A stretch of 64,000 nucleotides of DNA from Gonatopus flavifemur (Eukaryota; Arthropoda; Insecta; Hymenoptera; Dryinidae), in the NCBI GenBank assembly GCA_018340375.1, contig JAFFJZ010000007.1, forward strand, positions 20,992,001-21,056,000. The letters run 5' to 3'. The first letter of the stretch is position 1. Each line of letters opens with the position of its first letter. The notes under the pieces were generated by a model. The model saw nothing but the letters and a program-made list of their open reading frames with translations. It made no database searches and was not told the DNA's origin. Position numbers and translations under genes: made by a program. Shown one piece after another: positions 23,241 through 33,240 of the stretch.

Positions 23241-23655
23241 TTGGAAAAATAATTTAGCTACAGCGGCGAAGTGGCTATAGCACGAACCCGGGTAGCGATT
23301 AAATTAGGTCCTAAAGCTGAATTTTAGTTATGAGAGCAAGAAAATTCCCCTTAATAGCTGATTTATTTGCTGTAACAGCTAAACTTTAGCTACGGAAGCT
23401 AACTTGAAGGCCAGTGTCGGCCCGAGAGGTACTGTCGCCCGGTGCGGGAGTTTCTTAGGCGCCCTATTTCCAACCTAAATGACTTAAAAAAAAAGTACGT
23501 CTAATTTCATACCCTTATCATTTTTTGGCACGCCCTCCAACTACTGGTGCCCGGTGCAACCACACCGGTTGTACCGCCCTGGGGCCGGCACTGTTGAGGG
23601 CTGTCCATGTCCTTGCTAGCCACTCCGCTACTGCAGTTAAATTATTCTTTCCATG
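23241..23655. mobile_element. AGCT-unit MITE interrupted by a hAT MITE
   Basis: The left TTGGAAAAATAATTTAGCTA with AGCGGCGAAGTGGCTATAGC is inverse to the right GCTAGCCACTCCGCTACTGC with TTAAATTATTCTTTCCATG. Interior units (TAGCTGATTTATTTGCTG, TAACAGCTAAACTTTAGCTA) are of the AGCTGTNACAGCTAAA type. A hAT MITE at 23412-23593 divides it. Confidence 0.75.
23412..23593. mobile_element. hAT-type MITE with CAGTGTCGGCCC ends
   Basis: The ends CAGTGTCGGCCCGAGAGG and CCCTGGGGCCGGCACTG are flanked by TTGAAGGC (23404-23411) and TTGAGGGC (23594-23601), 7 of 8 matching. The sub-termini TCGCCCGGTGCGGG and GGTGCCCGGTGCAACC are rich in G+C. It lies inside the AGCT-unit MITE and is therefore younger than it. 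Confidence 0.85.
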
Positions 23656-23868
23656 AATTATTTGGGAAAATATAAACAGTCGGAATAGAGTTTTCTCAGT
23701 TACTGGTTCGATGCGTCAGTCCGTGTAATTTTTACCATACCATGATTTGGTTAAAGCAGTACGGTCTTACGCACCGCATGAATATTTCCCAGTCATTATT
23801 CCTCTACGTATGTACTTGAAATTGACCTTTTAACAAGCTTTACAAGGAATATTTTCAATAAATCCATA

Positions 23869-24118
23869 CTCTCTAAATCTGGAAGAGTGGAAAATCAAGC
23901 ATTTCACTCCGCTAAGCCTCAGAAGTGAGCCAGTCCGCTTCGAGTGGGATTCTCACTCGTTTCGAGTGAACTCTCACTCTAAAATTGGAGTGGCTGAGAG
24001 TTTCTAACCTCAAACCTTAGACTTCCACTCTAAGAGAGTGGAAATTTCACTCGAAATTTCGACAAGCTCACTTCTGGCTGCCTAAAGAGTGAAATCTCAG
24101 TCTAACAATTTTAGAGAG
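23869..24118. mobile_element. GAGTG-rich MITE with TACTCTCTAAA ends
   Basis: The ends CTCTCTAAATCTGG and CAATTTTAGAGAG are bounded by TA (23867-23868) and TA (24119-24120). The interior contains more than ten GAGTG or CACTC words in both orientations (TTCGAGTGGGATTCTCACTC, CCACTCTAAGAGAGTGG), forming multiple small hairpins. Confidence 0.75.
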
Positions 24119-24120
24119 TA

Positions 24121-27100
24121 GATTTTACGATACATGTACGATACCTTCTCCTAAAAGCAATATTACCGTAATATATTTAGAAATTAAATTCATGTAGGAA
24201 AGAAAAGAAACTATATTCAATTGCAGCAATCAATGACGGATAATATTTTGAGGAAATTTGATGCATTGAACAACAAAATGTTTGAAGTAACAAACACTTA
24301 CTAATTCCGAGAATAATTTCAAGTAAGAACGCATTGAAAATGATAACGACGTTGGGGAGTTAATTACAGTTCTTGTGAGAGTTTACTCGAAAACCAACTA
24401 AACAAAGGATACGCCACAATTTGCTCACATAATTTTGATGATAATCTTTGAAAAAATGAATCATCTAGAATCCAGTAGTTCGACATTAACGTTTCGAAAT
24501 AAAAAGGAATAATAAAAAGAACTATAAAGTATGACATCCTTGCAACGAACTGAAAGGATAGGCTTCTACCGAATAGCAAAGAAGTTAGATTAATTCGCAT
24601 TACATTCACCGATACCCCAAGAGTAGAAAATTCTGCATAAACGCAATAAAATCAGTAGTGAATCACCCGTACATAACATCGCGGGTTTCAATTATTTGAG
24701 AAAAAACAGCAGCCAATGAAATCGAGAGGAAGAAAAAGAGTATTTATGATAACGAAAATTTCACTCCAATACGATATCTAGATTTGTACCTCTCTTGATA
24801 CATAGATATCAAGCACACATGTATTATTTCCTGTACAAACTATGTCTATAAATGGGGAAAAATGCAAATCGACCTCTGTGTATTCTACGGTTGCTAGGTA
24901 CACATAAATTCAAAACAAAACTCTTAGTCGGTAAAATATCACCACCTACGATAACAATAACGATTTTCATTTTTAACGAAAAGACTATATGAGCCAATTA
25001 TACAAAAATACAGTGTCTATATATACGTGTATGATGTATTTACTTACATGTATACTGACCGTACAGACCGAGAAAGAAAAAAAAACAAAATATTATTAGC
25101 ACCCATTTTATAGAAGGGACATATTAAATCGTATTCAGGATCAATAACACAAATTCCCATGGTTGCACGTTCTTCATGGCAACATGTAATTTGAATTTTC
25201 AAGAGATATTAACATCTTTTGCGAGAAAAAAGATATATACATATATATATGTGTGGGTATACCATTTCAATGTGATACCTCGCAGTTGTTTATGTGATTA
25301 TTCTGAAATTAATCAACCAACATTTGTCCACAACGCGAAGGTCTCGAAATGAGAACTCGTATTCATTCTAACATCCTCCGTTGTTCCAGTAATATCTTGA
25401 AATGAAAAATCTTCAAGAATTAATATCAAAAGAATTTAGAAGAAAAAGAAAACATTTTACGTGTATTAATTTTAAAGAATAATATATCTAACGGTCTTTG
25501 AGTTCATGTTTGACTCTTCTCTTCTCTGGTATCGTCTTAACGTTTCGTTGTGTCGTTTTTTTTGGACACTCGATGATACTTTTCCATAGGTGAATAGTAT
25601 AGCACCAAGCATAAAATACTGTGTGGTCGTCATCGTTATACTATACCTCATATACGGTCAATGAACGTTCACTATCACAATGAAACGTTAGATTAGCTTT
25701 GGCTTTGTATTCTCTCCGGTTTGGCATTAATCATAGCCGGTATTCTATATATATATGTATGTGTGTGTGAGAATGTGCACGTACGTGTGTATACGTACGT
25801 AGATCCAACACATACTTTTTCTTTACAAACGAACATGGTGTAAGTCTTACAATTGCTTCGCTTCTATCTGTACCTTGGGATTTCAAGTTTTTCTTACTTC
25901 TTTTCTTCCAGATGGAGAAAATAACTTCATAGTCGATATAAATATTGAATACCAAAGATTTTATACGTTGTACAATAATGACAACTTTTTTCTTTTCATC
26001 TTTTAAAATAACACAACAGGTTGACCTCTGAATTACAATTCATTCCCGTTACCGTTTTCGATGTCTCTCATACTGAGATGTATAAAAAAAAACAACAGAG
26101 TAAAAGAACTGTTACCATATAGACAGCAAAAATACTTTGTTACATTTTAGAATTTTCTACCGACTGGCCACTTTTAGGTCTACTTAGTTCAGCTAGAGTT
26201 CAATAGGGAGGAAATCTAAAGGAATATTTATATCTTCTCCTGAATTCATGGAAAATCATGAAAAATTACAAGTGGATGTACTTTTTGAAAATTGATTGAA
26301 AGTGATCAGGATATATCATTCTGAAACATGTTGAAAATTTGAATTTGAGTTGTTCAAAACTGTGAAAGAATGTATTCACATGAAAATTAGAAAACGCATT
26401 CAAAATTAAATTCATGTGAACACGTACATCTCGTCACATTATAATTAGAAAATGTTAAACAAATCATTGTAATTTTTCTACGATTAAATGATGGATGCGA
26501 TTAATTCAATTCCTTTCAATTAAAATATATAAACACGCGTATATGTTTAATTGAGAGAAAGGAGGAAATGATTCCAGCTCTCGACACCCTCTTCCCATTT
26601 CTTATCGATTAAAAATTTATCTCGGACGTAGTTAGGTTAATTTCGATTCGGCCTGGGTCCTGACAAGGATTGTCACACTCGACTGTCATCAGAACTATCT
26701 CAAGACAAGAAAATCAGAAATAGATTCAAGATTTTAGATAATGATGCCGATTCTTTTGCATAGAAAAATATTTAGTTTCCATAGATTTGTACAAAATATT
26801 GATAATAATTTGACATATTCTGTATAAAAAAGAAAATCATCGATTCTTCCAAGAATCGGCATCACAATTCCAGAATGGAAAATCAAGATCTTGAGAAATG
26901 AAATGAGGTCCGTTGGACAGAAAAAAATGGAACTCGAAGATATAATAATAAAAATGATAACAATCTGAGACGTTTTTCAATAAAGCAGAAACGACGAGGT
27001 TTAGAAAATGGATTTTTACATGAAGATACGGAAAATCATGAATACTGTACAAAAAATAATAGGTACGATCACAATTCTAAAAGCTGAATATTGAATTTTA

Positions 27101-27262
27101 TAAAGTGTATAGTAAAATTTGGCATTTATTGAGTATTTTGGATTTCAACCGTGTTTTATTTTCCACTTCGGATTCATAATTTTTCATATCTTTGACTAAA
27201 TATCCATTTTTCAAACCTGATCGCTTCTGGTTTATTAAATGTTTATGAAAATCATCATATTT
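24121..27262. other. 3-kb AT-rich spacer, nothing recognised apart from a microsatellite
   Basis: The only notable feature is a TA/TG-rich stretch at 25743-25803 (TATATATATGTATGTGTGTG, GTACGTGTGTATACGTACGT). CCTGACAAGGATTGTCACAC near 26655 resembles CTTGACAGGATTGTCACGCA inside the element at 57933 and may be a remnant of it. No coding-like frame is seen. Confidence 0.45.
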
Positions 27263-27784
27263 CATGTTGTGGAAGTTTGAATTGTTTATAAAAACGAAAC
27301 GAAGATTTAAACTCACAAAATCTAATGAATCATTGTTATTTACCTTCTCGAATAACCCCTTGGAACTGGCAACAACGTTCAAAAAATCTACCAAGAAATT
27401 TTGAGTCTTTGAAAGTTACATATTTCAGTATTTAATTACTATTTCGTAGGAGTGTGCGAGTAGTGATTTTTTCGAGTCGAGTTGAGTAATTGAAGTTTCG
27501 AGTCGAGTCGAGCCGAGTATCTGGTAGATTTTCGAGTACTTGAAAAGTATATAATATACACGAATATGAATATAATCTATATGTGATAGTGGATAACGAT
27601 CCCTTATGTTCTCTAAGAATACTCTACCCTTGGCAAATGATAATTCATGATAATTCTAAGAAAATCGACAAATTACTCGAAGATTATCGAGTAGTACAAA
27701 ATACTCGACTCGACTCGAGAATACTCGAAAATTTCGAGTACTTGCACACTATTTCGTTTCAATAAACGATTCAAACTCTAACAT
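27263..27784. mobile_element. hAT-type MITE, family A copy 4 (interrupted)
   Basis: The left CATGTTGTGGAAGTTTGAAT and right CGATTCAAACTCTAACAT are flanked by TCATATTT at 27255-27262 and 27785-27792, a perfect 8-bp duplication. The core words (CTCACAAAATCTAATGAATC, CTTGGAACTGGCAAC) match the family. A second hAT element is inserted at 27448-27749. Confidence 0.88.
27448..27749. mobile_element. hAT-type MITE with GTGTGCGAGTA ends and CGAGT repeats
   Basis: The ends AGGAGTGTGCGAGTA and GAGTACTTGCACAC carry a perfect 8-bp duplication TATTTCGT (27440-27447, 27750-27757). Both sub-termini hold tandem pentamers: GAGTCGAGTCGAGCCGAG on the left and CTCGACTCGACTCGAG on the right. The 60-codon frame inside is not a protein. 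It lies in family-A copy 4, so it is younger. Confidence 0.9.
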
Positions 27785-27924
27785 TCATATTTTAGAGTTT
27801 CATTTTTCTCCGTGTAGGTGGTCAGAATTTTGCAGGAATCCACCAGCCATGCTATTTACGAACAAAAATCATTAGCTAATTTTTGGATAGCCATAAATTA
27901 GCAGCGTAAGCTATTTTTTCAATT

Positions 27925-28630
27925 AGGGTAAATGTCCCCTTCACCGACAGTGTACTTATTTATGATTAATTAAAAATTCATTATTATTTTAACAACTTCC
28001 TTATCACTCATATTTGGAAGCAGCAAAGAAGGTACTTCCTTTCCCATTTGTGAACATCAATGACAAGAAAGTTTAGAAAATAATAATGAAATTATCATTG
28101 ATCGTAATTAGGTACACGGAGAAAAATGGAGCTCGGAAGGATAGTAACCTTAATAGAAAATTGGAGAATATTTCTTAAAATCCAAGAATTTTTCTTAAGT
28201 TCGTAATAAACATAAAACGGTTCATATTTCTCTTGAATATCGCTCGAAAAACAATGAGAAATTATCAATACTTAACAAATCATAAAAACAAATATGAAGT
28301 TTCCAAAAGTCACGAATGAAATTTTACAAAGTGAATAACAAAATTCTGTATGTTGAAAATAAGATTCCGAAATTTTGTTATTTACTTTGTAAAATTTCAT
28401 GCGCGACTTTTGGAAACTTCATATTTGTTTTCATGATTTGTTAAGTATTGATAATTTCTCATTGTTTTTTGAGTGATATTCAAGAGAAATATGAACCGTT
28501 TTATGTTTATTACGAACTTAAGAAAAATTCTCAGATTTTAAGAAATATTCTCAAATTTTCTATTAATGATTACTATCCTTTCGAGCTACATTTTTCTCCG
28601 TGTACAGTGTCGGTGAAGGGTACATTTACG
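27925..28630. mobile_element. Foldback element with AGGGTAAATGT ends, interrupted
   Basis: The left AGGGTAAATGTCCCCTTCAC with CGACAGTGTAC is inverse to the right CAGTGTCGGTGAAGGGTACA ending TTTACG. The arms extend inward (AATAAGTACACTGTC on the left arm inverse, AATTAGGTACAGTGTC at the right junction). The MITE at 28115-28602 sits exactly at the GTAC of the right arm, leaving a palindrome of about 220 bp without it. Confidence 0.75.
28115..28602. mobile_element. CACGGAGAAAA-family MITE with about 220-bp arms
   Basis: The ends CACGGAGAAAAATGGAGCTC and GAGCTACATTTTTCTCCGTG have TA at 28113-28114 and 28603-28604. Nearly perfect inverse arms run inward (GGAAGGATAGTAACCTTAAT with ATTAATGATTACTATCCTTT; ACTTCATATTTGTTTTCATG with its partner). 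The long, well-conserved arms suggest recent activity. A 135-codon frame (28448-28855) runs out of this element into the next and is an artefact. Confidence 0.92.
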
Positions 28631-28637
28631 TTATTAA

Positions 28638-29366
28638 GGGGTTATGTACAGTTAAAATTTTCAAAAAATCGATTTTTTTTTTTGTTTCATTTTCATAATG
28701 TACATACATTTAAGTACACACACAGGAAATTTCAAGTCAATTCGGCGATTATTGTTCAACTTACACGCATATTTGTAAAAATTTGTCACTCTATGTCAAG
28801 TGCTTTTGAAACTTTGAATGCGTTTTTCTCTAAACTGTGTTTTCAAAGTCAGTGACCAAGATTTCTCGAAAACGGCTGGACCGATCAGTCTCAAATTTTA
28901 ACACAAGCTTGTTGACTATATTCTTTAGTAATTAATCGAAGGTTTCTTCTCACCGATGAATATTTTTTTTTCATGAACAATTCAAGGCTAAAATTTTGCT
29001 GAAAAATCGATTTTTTTCTTTTAGAAGTCACCATTTTGTCAAAAAATTTGATTTTGCTTATTCCTTCGATTGATTACTAGATTATACATTACTTTGACGA
29101 AATCTGTTTGGTTTTTTCATTTTAAAAGATTCAGTCCCGAGATATCGTGGTCACCGCAAAGCGGTTTTCTTTAGAGGAGTTCCTGGAGATCAACTATAAC
29201 GCCTCTCAAAATTATTATTTTTACAAATAAAAAATCTTAAAGTACAGTTAAAAGTTAACTCAATATGTGTACAAATTTTTACAATTATCAATTCAACTGA
29301 CTTTTCAGGAAAAATTCTTGAAAAATCGCTTTTTTTGCACCTCTTAACTGTATATAACCTTCCCCC
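28638..29366. mobile_element. TTAA-flanked (piggyBac-type) element, 729 bp
   Basis: It is flanked by TTAA at 28634-28637 and 29367-29370. The ends GGGGTTATGTACAGTTAAAA and GTGCAAAAAAAGCGATTTTT-type arms give the right terminus TTAACTGTATATAACCTTCCCCC as the inverse. AAAATCGATTTTTTT words recur internally. No intact transposase frame is present. Confidence 0.8.
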
Positions 29367-29370
29367 TTAA

Positions 29371-29702
29371 CGGGAAGAAGAGCAGCAGTCTCCTAGTTCG
29401 GCGCTCAATTAATTAGGGATTGGGGCATGTTTTGTGACCTGGACAGCCCTATCTAACTTCTTCACTTTTGGGATTTCTTAATGTCGCCATTTTAACTAAT
29501 CTTCAGGACAGCGCTGATAGTTTTGGTGGACTGCATAAAATAAAACTATTGCTCAGTCGTCCAATCATATCATGAGGAGCAACCCATTAGAATAGTTAGC
29601 GCTGTTTACTGGTCTATTATTTTTGGAGACAATAAGAATACCTTGTTTACTATAATTTAGTCAGAGAGTCGAACAGGACTGGCCTTGAACGAGATATGAA
29701 GA
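29371..29702. other. Spacer, nothing recognised
   Basis: Slightly richer in G+C than average (AGTTCGGCGCTCAATTAATT) but without visible repeat or coding features. Confidence 0.4.
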
Positions 29703-29890
29703 CGAAACTAGCAGCCAAATGCTGGCAGCCAATTGATGTAACTGGCGATAGAAATATTTTATCAATTACTTCAGTGGCAAAATCGCTTGATTGAAAGCCA
29801 CTCAATCAATTCCTGGTATGAAAAATATTCGAATCAAGTTCAATCAAAAGTGACAATGATCAGCTGCTGGCTTTTGGCCGCTAGTTTTAG
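29703..29890. mobile_element. Family-B MITE, fuller copy
   Basis: The inverse ends AAACTAGCAGCCAAATGCTG and CTGGCTTTTGGCCGCTAGTT enclose a core shared with 7690-7850 (AGCCACTCAATCAATTCCTG, ATATTCGAATCAAGTTCAAT). The exact duplication is not clear. Confidence 0.75.
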
Positions 29891-29902
29891 TTCCATCGCG
29901 AG

Positions 29903-30115
29903 AAACCGGTTTCCTTCGTGTTACAGCTACTCATTTAGCTGTACCAAAAGCGAATGTAGCTGACACAACAAAAATATTACAGCTAAATTCTTTCGCTAAT
30001 ATCAACAACACAATCTGTATTGTCACAGCTACAAATTTTTGCTGTGGCGGCTGAGTGATAAATAGCTATAGTTGAAATTATTGAGGTTATAGCAGAAAAT
30101 TCATTTTTGTCCATG
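29903..30115. repeat. AGCT-unit array (degraded MITE)
   Basis: Units such as TTACAGCTACTCATTTAGCT, GTCACAGCTACAAATTTTTG and TTATAGCAGAAAATTCATTT recur at about 21 bp. The candidate ends (TTCGTGTTACAGC, CATTTTTGTCCATG) are too degraded for firm borders. Confidence 0.55.
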
Positions 30116-30237
30116 TTGGAAAACGGATTGGATGTGGATGGTTCATTCTGAATCTCACTTTGCCAAGTGTGGGATTACGAGAATTGTTAAGAATCAAGAA
30201 ATGTCACATTTTCATTGAATTCATAGGGCTCATTTCT

Positions 30238-30380
30238 AGGGGTGCATTCGAGACGAGACGAGACAATATTTCAGAAAATATCACCTCGGTATCGAAAAAT
30301 ATCGTCAAGCTTGAATATCGTTTCGATATCGTGTAATATCGTTGGACTGGTATCGATATCGTCTCGATATAAAAAATTCC
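30238..30380. mobile_element. hAT-like end with CGAGA and ATATCG repeats
   Basis: TAGGGGTGCATTCGAGACGA is followed by GACGAGACAATATTTC, then many ATATCG words (GAATATCGTTTCGATATCGT, GGTATCGATATCGTCTCGAT). The layout parallels the 27448 element (TAGGAGTGTGCGAG then GAGTC repeats). The partner end is not found. Confidence 0.5.
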
Positions 30381-30692
30381 GCATACATGATTTAAAATTT
30401 GTGCTAGTATTTCACAGTAAAAAGTGAAACTTACTTCCCTTCTGAATATCAGCTTATTTTAAGGTGCAACTAAAGCTAGCCTTGTCTCGACTAAAATTAA
30501 GCATGAAAAACAAATGCCGACACAATGGAAGAGACTGAATTTTAGTCAAATTTTAAAGTAAGTTGCGAACAAATTCAGTCTGACTTTTTACAGTATTAAT
30601 TTTGTTTTCAATCGAATTTTCCATATAAGACTGTTTCATATAACACAGAAAATTTCACATATTTACAAAATATATATACTAAATCATACATA

Positions 30693-30946
30693 TCCCCGGG
30701 ACAAAATGAAAATCGACTTATTCAAGACCCTGTTCGACCCCAAGTTGGAATGGCTTGTATCCAGACAGGGCCTTGGATCCTAGTAGATATTACTCTAGTC
30801 ACTTCTTAGACTATCACGAGGTCTTGCTAGGCCTCGCAAGACTCTCTTATGAGCTTCGTGAAGCCTTGCGAGGCCCAAAGAACGACTGGAGTAATTTTTA
30901 CTAGAGGATGCCCCAGTTCTCAATCGGAGAAGTTTTCACCCGGGTC
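30693..30946. mobile_element. Degraded CCCGGGTGAAAA-ended element with GGCC-rich core
   Basis: CCCCGGGACAAAATGAAAAT on the left and AGTTTTCACCCGGG on the right are approximate inverses. The core has CCAGACAGGGCCTTGG and an internal inverse pair GGCCTCGCAAGAC and CCTTGCGAGGCCC. It resembles the elements near 57.9-58.9 kb. Confidence 0.5.
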
Positions 30947-30999
30947 ATGTATATAAAATATTTGACTATAAAAATATGTAGTAAACATTTGCATCACAT

Positions 31000-31260
31000 A
31001 TCCTCGGTACTATGGCAGAACCTCGTATCTTGATTTTTGACGGTTTGGTGGTTCCATCGGAAAAATGGTCGGCACATGCTAATACACATATGAACAAGAC
31101 TTTTATAAACAAAGAGATCTTCGATTATTGTTGAGTGAACATAATTGATCACATATAACTTGATTATATGCGTATTTAGTGTGTACTGATGATATTTCCG
31201 ATGGAACCTCGATACTGTCGAAAATCGAGATACGAGGTTTTGCCATAGTACCGACGATAT
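31000..31260. mobile_element. Palindromic MITE with CCTCGGTACTATGGCA ends
   Basis: Arms of about 90 bp pair: CTCGGTACTATGGCAGAACC with GTTTTGCCATAGTACCGAC; TCGTATCTTGATTTTTGACG with GTCGAAAATCGAGATACGAG; GGTTCCATCGGAAAAATGG with ATATTTCCGATGGAACC. ATAT borders both sides. No other copy was noticed in the window. Confidence 0.75.
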
Positions 31261-32305
31261 ATGGTACTATTTAGGGGCATACAATTTTCCTAAACTGTAC
31301 CTAATACTTGAATCTATGAAAAATTTGTAAAATACACATATCATCATGACATTGAAATTTTTGTCTTCTTCTGAAAAAATTATCTTTTAATAAATCAAAG
31401 TGAGATCATAAAATCCTTGCAAAGCAATGAAAATCGTGTTTCGAAATAGAAAGTTTCCTGCTGTGAAATTGAATATGATCGGATAAAATCAAAGCAGTCC
31501 TATTTTATTCCAGTGTCTTGAGAACATACTCATTTATATGTTTTTTTACATGTTGCTTTTTTTCGAGAATTACGCCAATTATGGCTGAACATTATCTTAT
31601 TCAAGTTTGAAGTTTCAGAACTTATCCCTCTGCCATACAAAACAAAAACGTGGTCAACTCAATTTTTCATCAAAATGTGATTCTGGTATCATTCGATTCG
31701 GGAAATTTCCCTGAATGAGGTGAGATAAAAAAATAAATTCCAAAAAAAACTGAGTTAACTATCTCCTGGCCCAGTACGACAGCCTTATTGTTATATCAAT
31801 TTGATTCTAAGAGCCCTTTTGGAGAGTCCAGTCCACTTGAAAATTTTCAGCAAAATAGCGGTGGAAATTTGTAGCAATATTAACAGAGGGGAAAAATTAT
31901 GAGGCTCACGGACATATTTTCGCTGGTTGTAAAAATTCCCATCGGTTCTCTGGTGGTCGGATCATGAAAGTAAATTCACTGGAATTTCATTTTTTGATAG
32001 CAAAAAATGGCGCATTTTTTTCGTATTATTTCCGATACAATTAAACTTAAATCAAATATTGACAGTGAATGCATATGATATTTTCCATCATGAATAACAT
32101 AAATTAAAAAATGAGAGAAGGGGTTGATAGATCTGTTCCCTTGTTCCATTCGATACTAGGGTAATTCAATATTCCTTGATTGGAGAAAACCTTTACAATT
32201 TACTTAAATCGAATTCACCGGGATTTACGCGAGAACATTATATACTTTCCAATGAGTTTTTGTAAAGTGCAGTGGACTTTCCATTGAAAAAGTCTATTGA
32301 ATCTA
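31261..32305. other. AT-rich spacer, nothing recognised
   Basis: No repeat termini or coding-like frame noticed. Confidence 0.45.
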
Positions 32306-32508
32306 CGCTGAGAAAAAAAATAGCGGAGCTAACCTCGTAAGAATTTGGATGCGGCGAATCCCGCGCCGCAGTTGAGTCAACTGAATATCGATTGAAATAA
32401 ATCCCCGCTCAGTCATTTTAATCGGTATTCAGTTGACTCAACCGCGCGGTGGAATTCGCCGTATCCAGACTCTTACAGGGTGGAGGCAAACCTGGTCTTT
32501 TCTCAGTG
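32306..32508. mobile_element. CACTGAGAAAA-family MITE with GTTGAGTCAACTGAATA core
   Basis: The ends CGCTGAGAAAAAAAAT and GGTCTTTTCTCAGTG are flanked by TA (32304-32305, 32509-32510). Well-conserved inner arms pair: CGCGCCGCAGTTGAGTCAAC with GTTGACTCAACCGCGCGGTG, and GATTGAAATAAATCC with a diverged partner. Confidence 0.88.
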
Positions 32509-32940
32509 TAACCATATCTAATAAAAAATTATCAAATTGACTTCAATTAGAATATTGTGGAAGATTCTATGAAATTTGGCAGGAAGCTATCCATAAATTA
32601 CTTAATGTAAAATTAGCACAATTCCAGTACCCCTCTTCCTCCTCTAATGCATTGGTAACGGAATCTCAAAAGGCATCTTTTAGAAACTTCTAAGAGATTT
32701 TTTAAAACGTTCTTGAAGATAACTGTTAGAAGTAAGAACATTGTAAGAGTTTTAAAAGATATCTTCTTGTGTTGCATAAAACTTTTCGCATTGTTCTCAA
32801 TCATTTCTGAAAATATCTTTTAGTATTTAGCATGTCTCGATGATTGGAAAAAACGTTGGCATAAGTGTATTTTATCGAGCGGGGATGAAATTGATGTAGA
32901 AGAATAAATGAAGATTTTTCATTTTACAAACAAATTCACC
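32509..32940. other. Spacer downstream of the small ORF
   Basis: There is no AATAAA signal on the minus strand close to the ORF stop. Either the transcript is spliced on (GCAAAAAGTAAGGTGA at the ORF end resembles a donor) or the signal is non-canonical. Confidence 0.4.
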
Positions 32941-33165
32941 TTACTTTTTGCCCACTGTAGTAGAAATATCGATAATGGTCTCGTACTCTCGTACAGCCCT
33001 ACTCATTTCGCTAGCCTGTTCATAACCATGAAAACGCTCGTATTTTGAGAGATTATAAACGTTCGCTTTGGACTCCTCTTTCTGTCGTATAGGCGTCTTA
33101 TTTCTAACAAACTTGCTCAGTTGGTAACGCTCGTAATATCTGAATGATACTCGCTCCGCTTGCAT
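32941..33165 (-). CDS. Small ORF, 74 codons, best coding candidate in the window
   Basis: I do not recognise this protein. It reads MQAERVSFRYYERYQLSKFV near the N-terminus, then a Lys/Arg/Glu-rich middle (about residues 23-34), then NVYNLSKYERFHGYEQASEM and a charged C-terminus (AVREYETIID) ending GKK. It is soluble and basic, with no signal peptide or membrane segment. Residues 10-18 and 42-62 look helical and amphipathic. Unlike the AT-driven frames elsewhere, it has mixed third positions and uses GAG, CGA, GCG, CTG and AAG. The start lies in a good insect context (CCTAAAATGC) with an in-frame TAG four codons upstream. The stop overlaps AAAAAGTAAGG, a plausible splice donor, so it may be the first exon of a longer protein. 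The local DNA is richer in G+C than its flanks and free of MITEs. It could still be a chance frame. Confidence 0.4.
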   Translation of the reverse strand: MQAERVSFRYYERYQLSKFVRNKTPIRQKEESKANVYNLSKYERFHGYEQASEMSRAVREYETIIDISTTVGKK

Positions 33166-33240
33166 TTTAGGTATCTAATTGGTGCTTACCCTGCTCCAGA
33201 GTTGCCAGGTGGCGAAGTGTATCCCATGGATCCACCAATC
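33166..33240 (-). promoter_or_regulatory. Candidate leader and promoter of the small ORF
   Basis: On the minus strand the sequence just upstream of the ORF reads CGCCACCTGGCAACTCTGGA, then GCAGGGTAAGC, then the ATG. The GGCAACTCTGG word resembles GGCAACACTG-type motifs I associate with insect promoters, and AGG followed by GTAAGC is donor-like. No TATA box is seen. Assignment is by similarity of short words only. Confidence 0.25.

Noticed and set aside
23270..23310. tRNA-like TGGCTATAGCACGAACCCGG
   Set aside because: No B box at tRNA distance, and the stretch belongs to the AGCT-unit MITE arm, as its inverse partner at 23620-23650 shows.
28448..28855. 135-codon plus-strand open frame
   Set aside because: It starts in the right arm of the CACGGAGAAAA MITE at 28115-28602, runs across the foldback arm and into the TTAA element at 28638, so it is a mosaic of three repeats.
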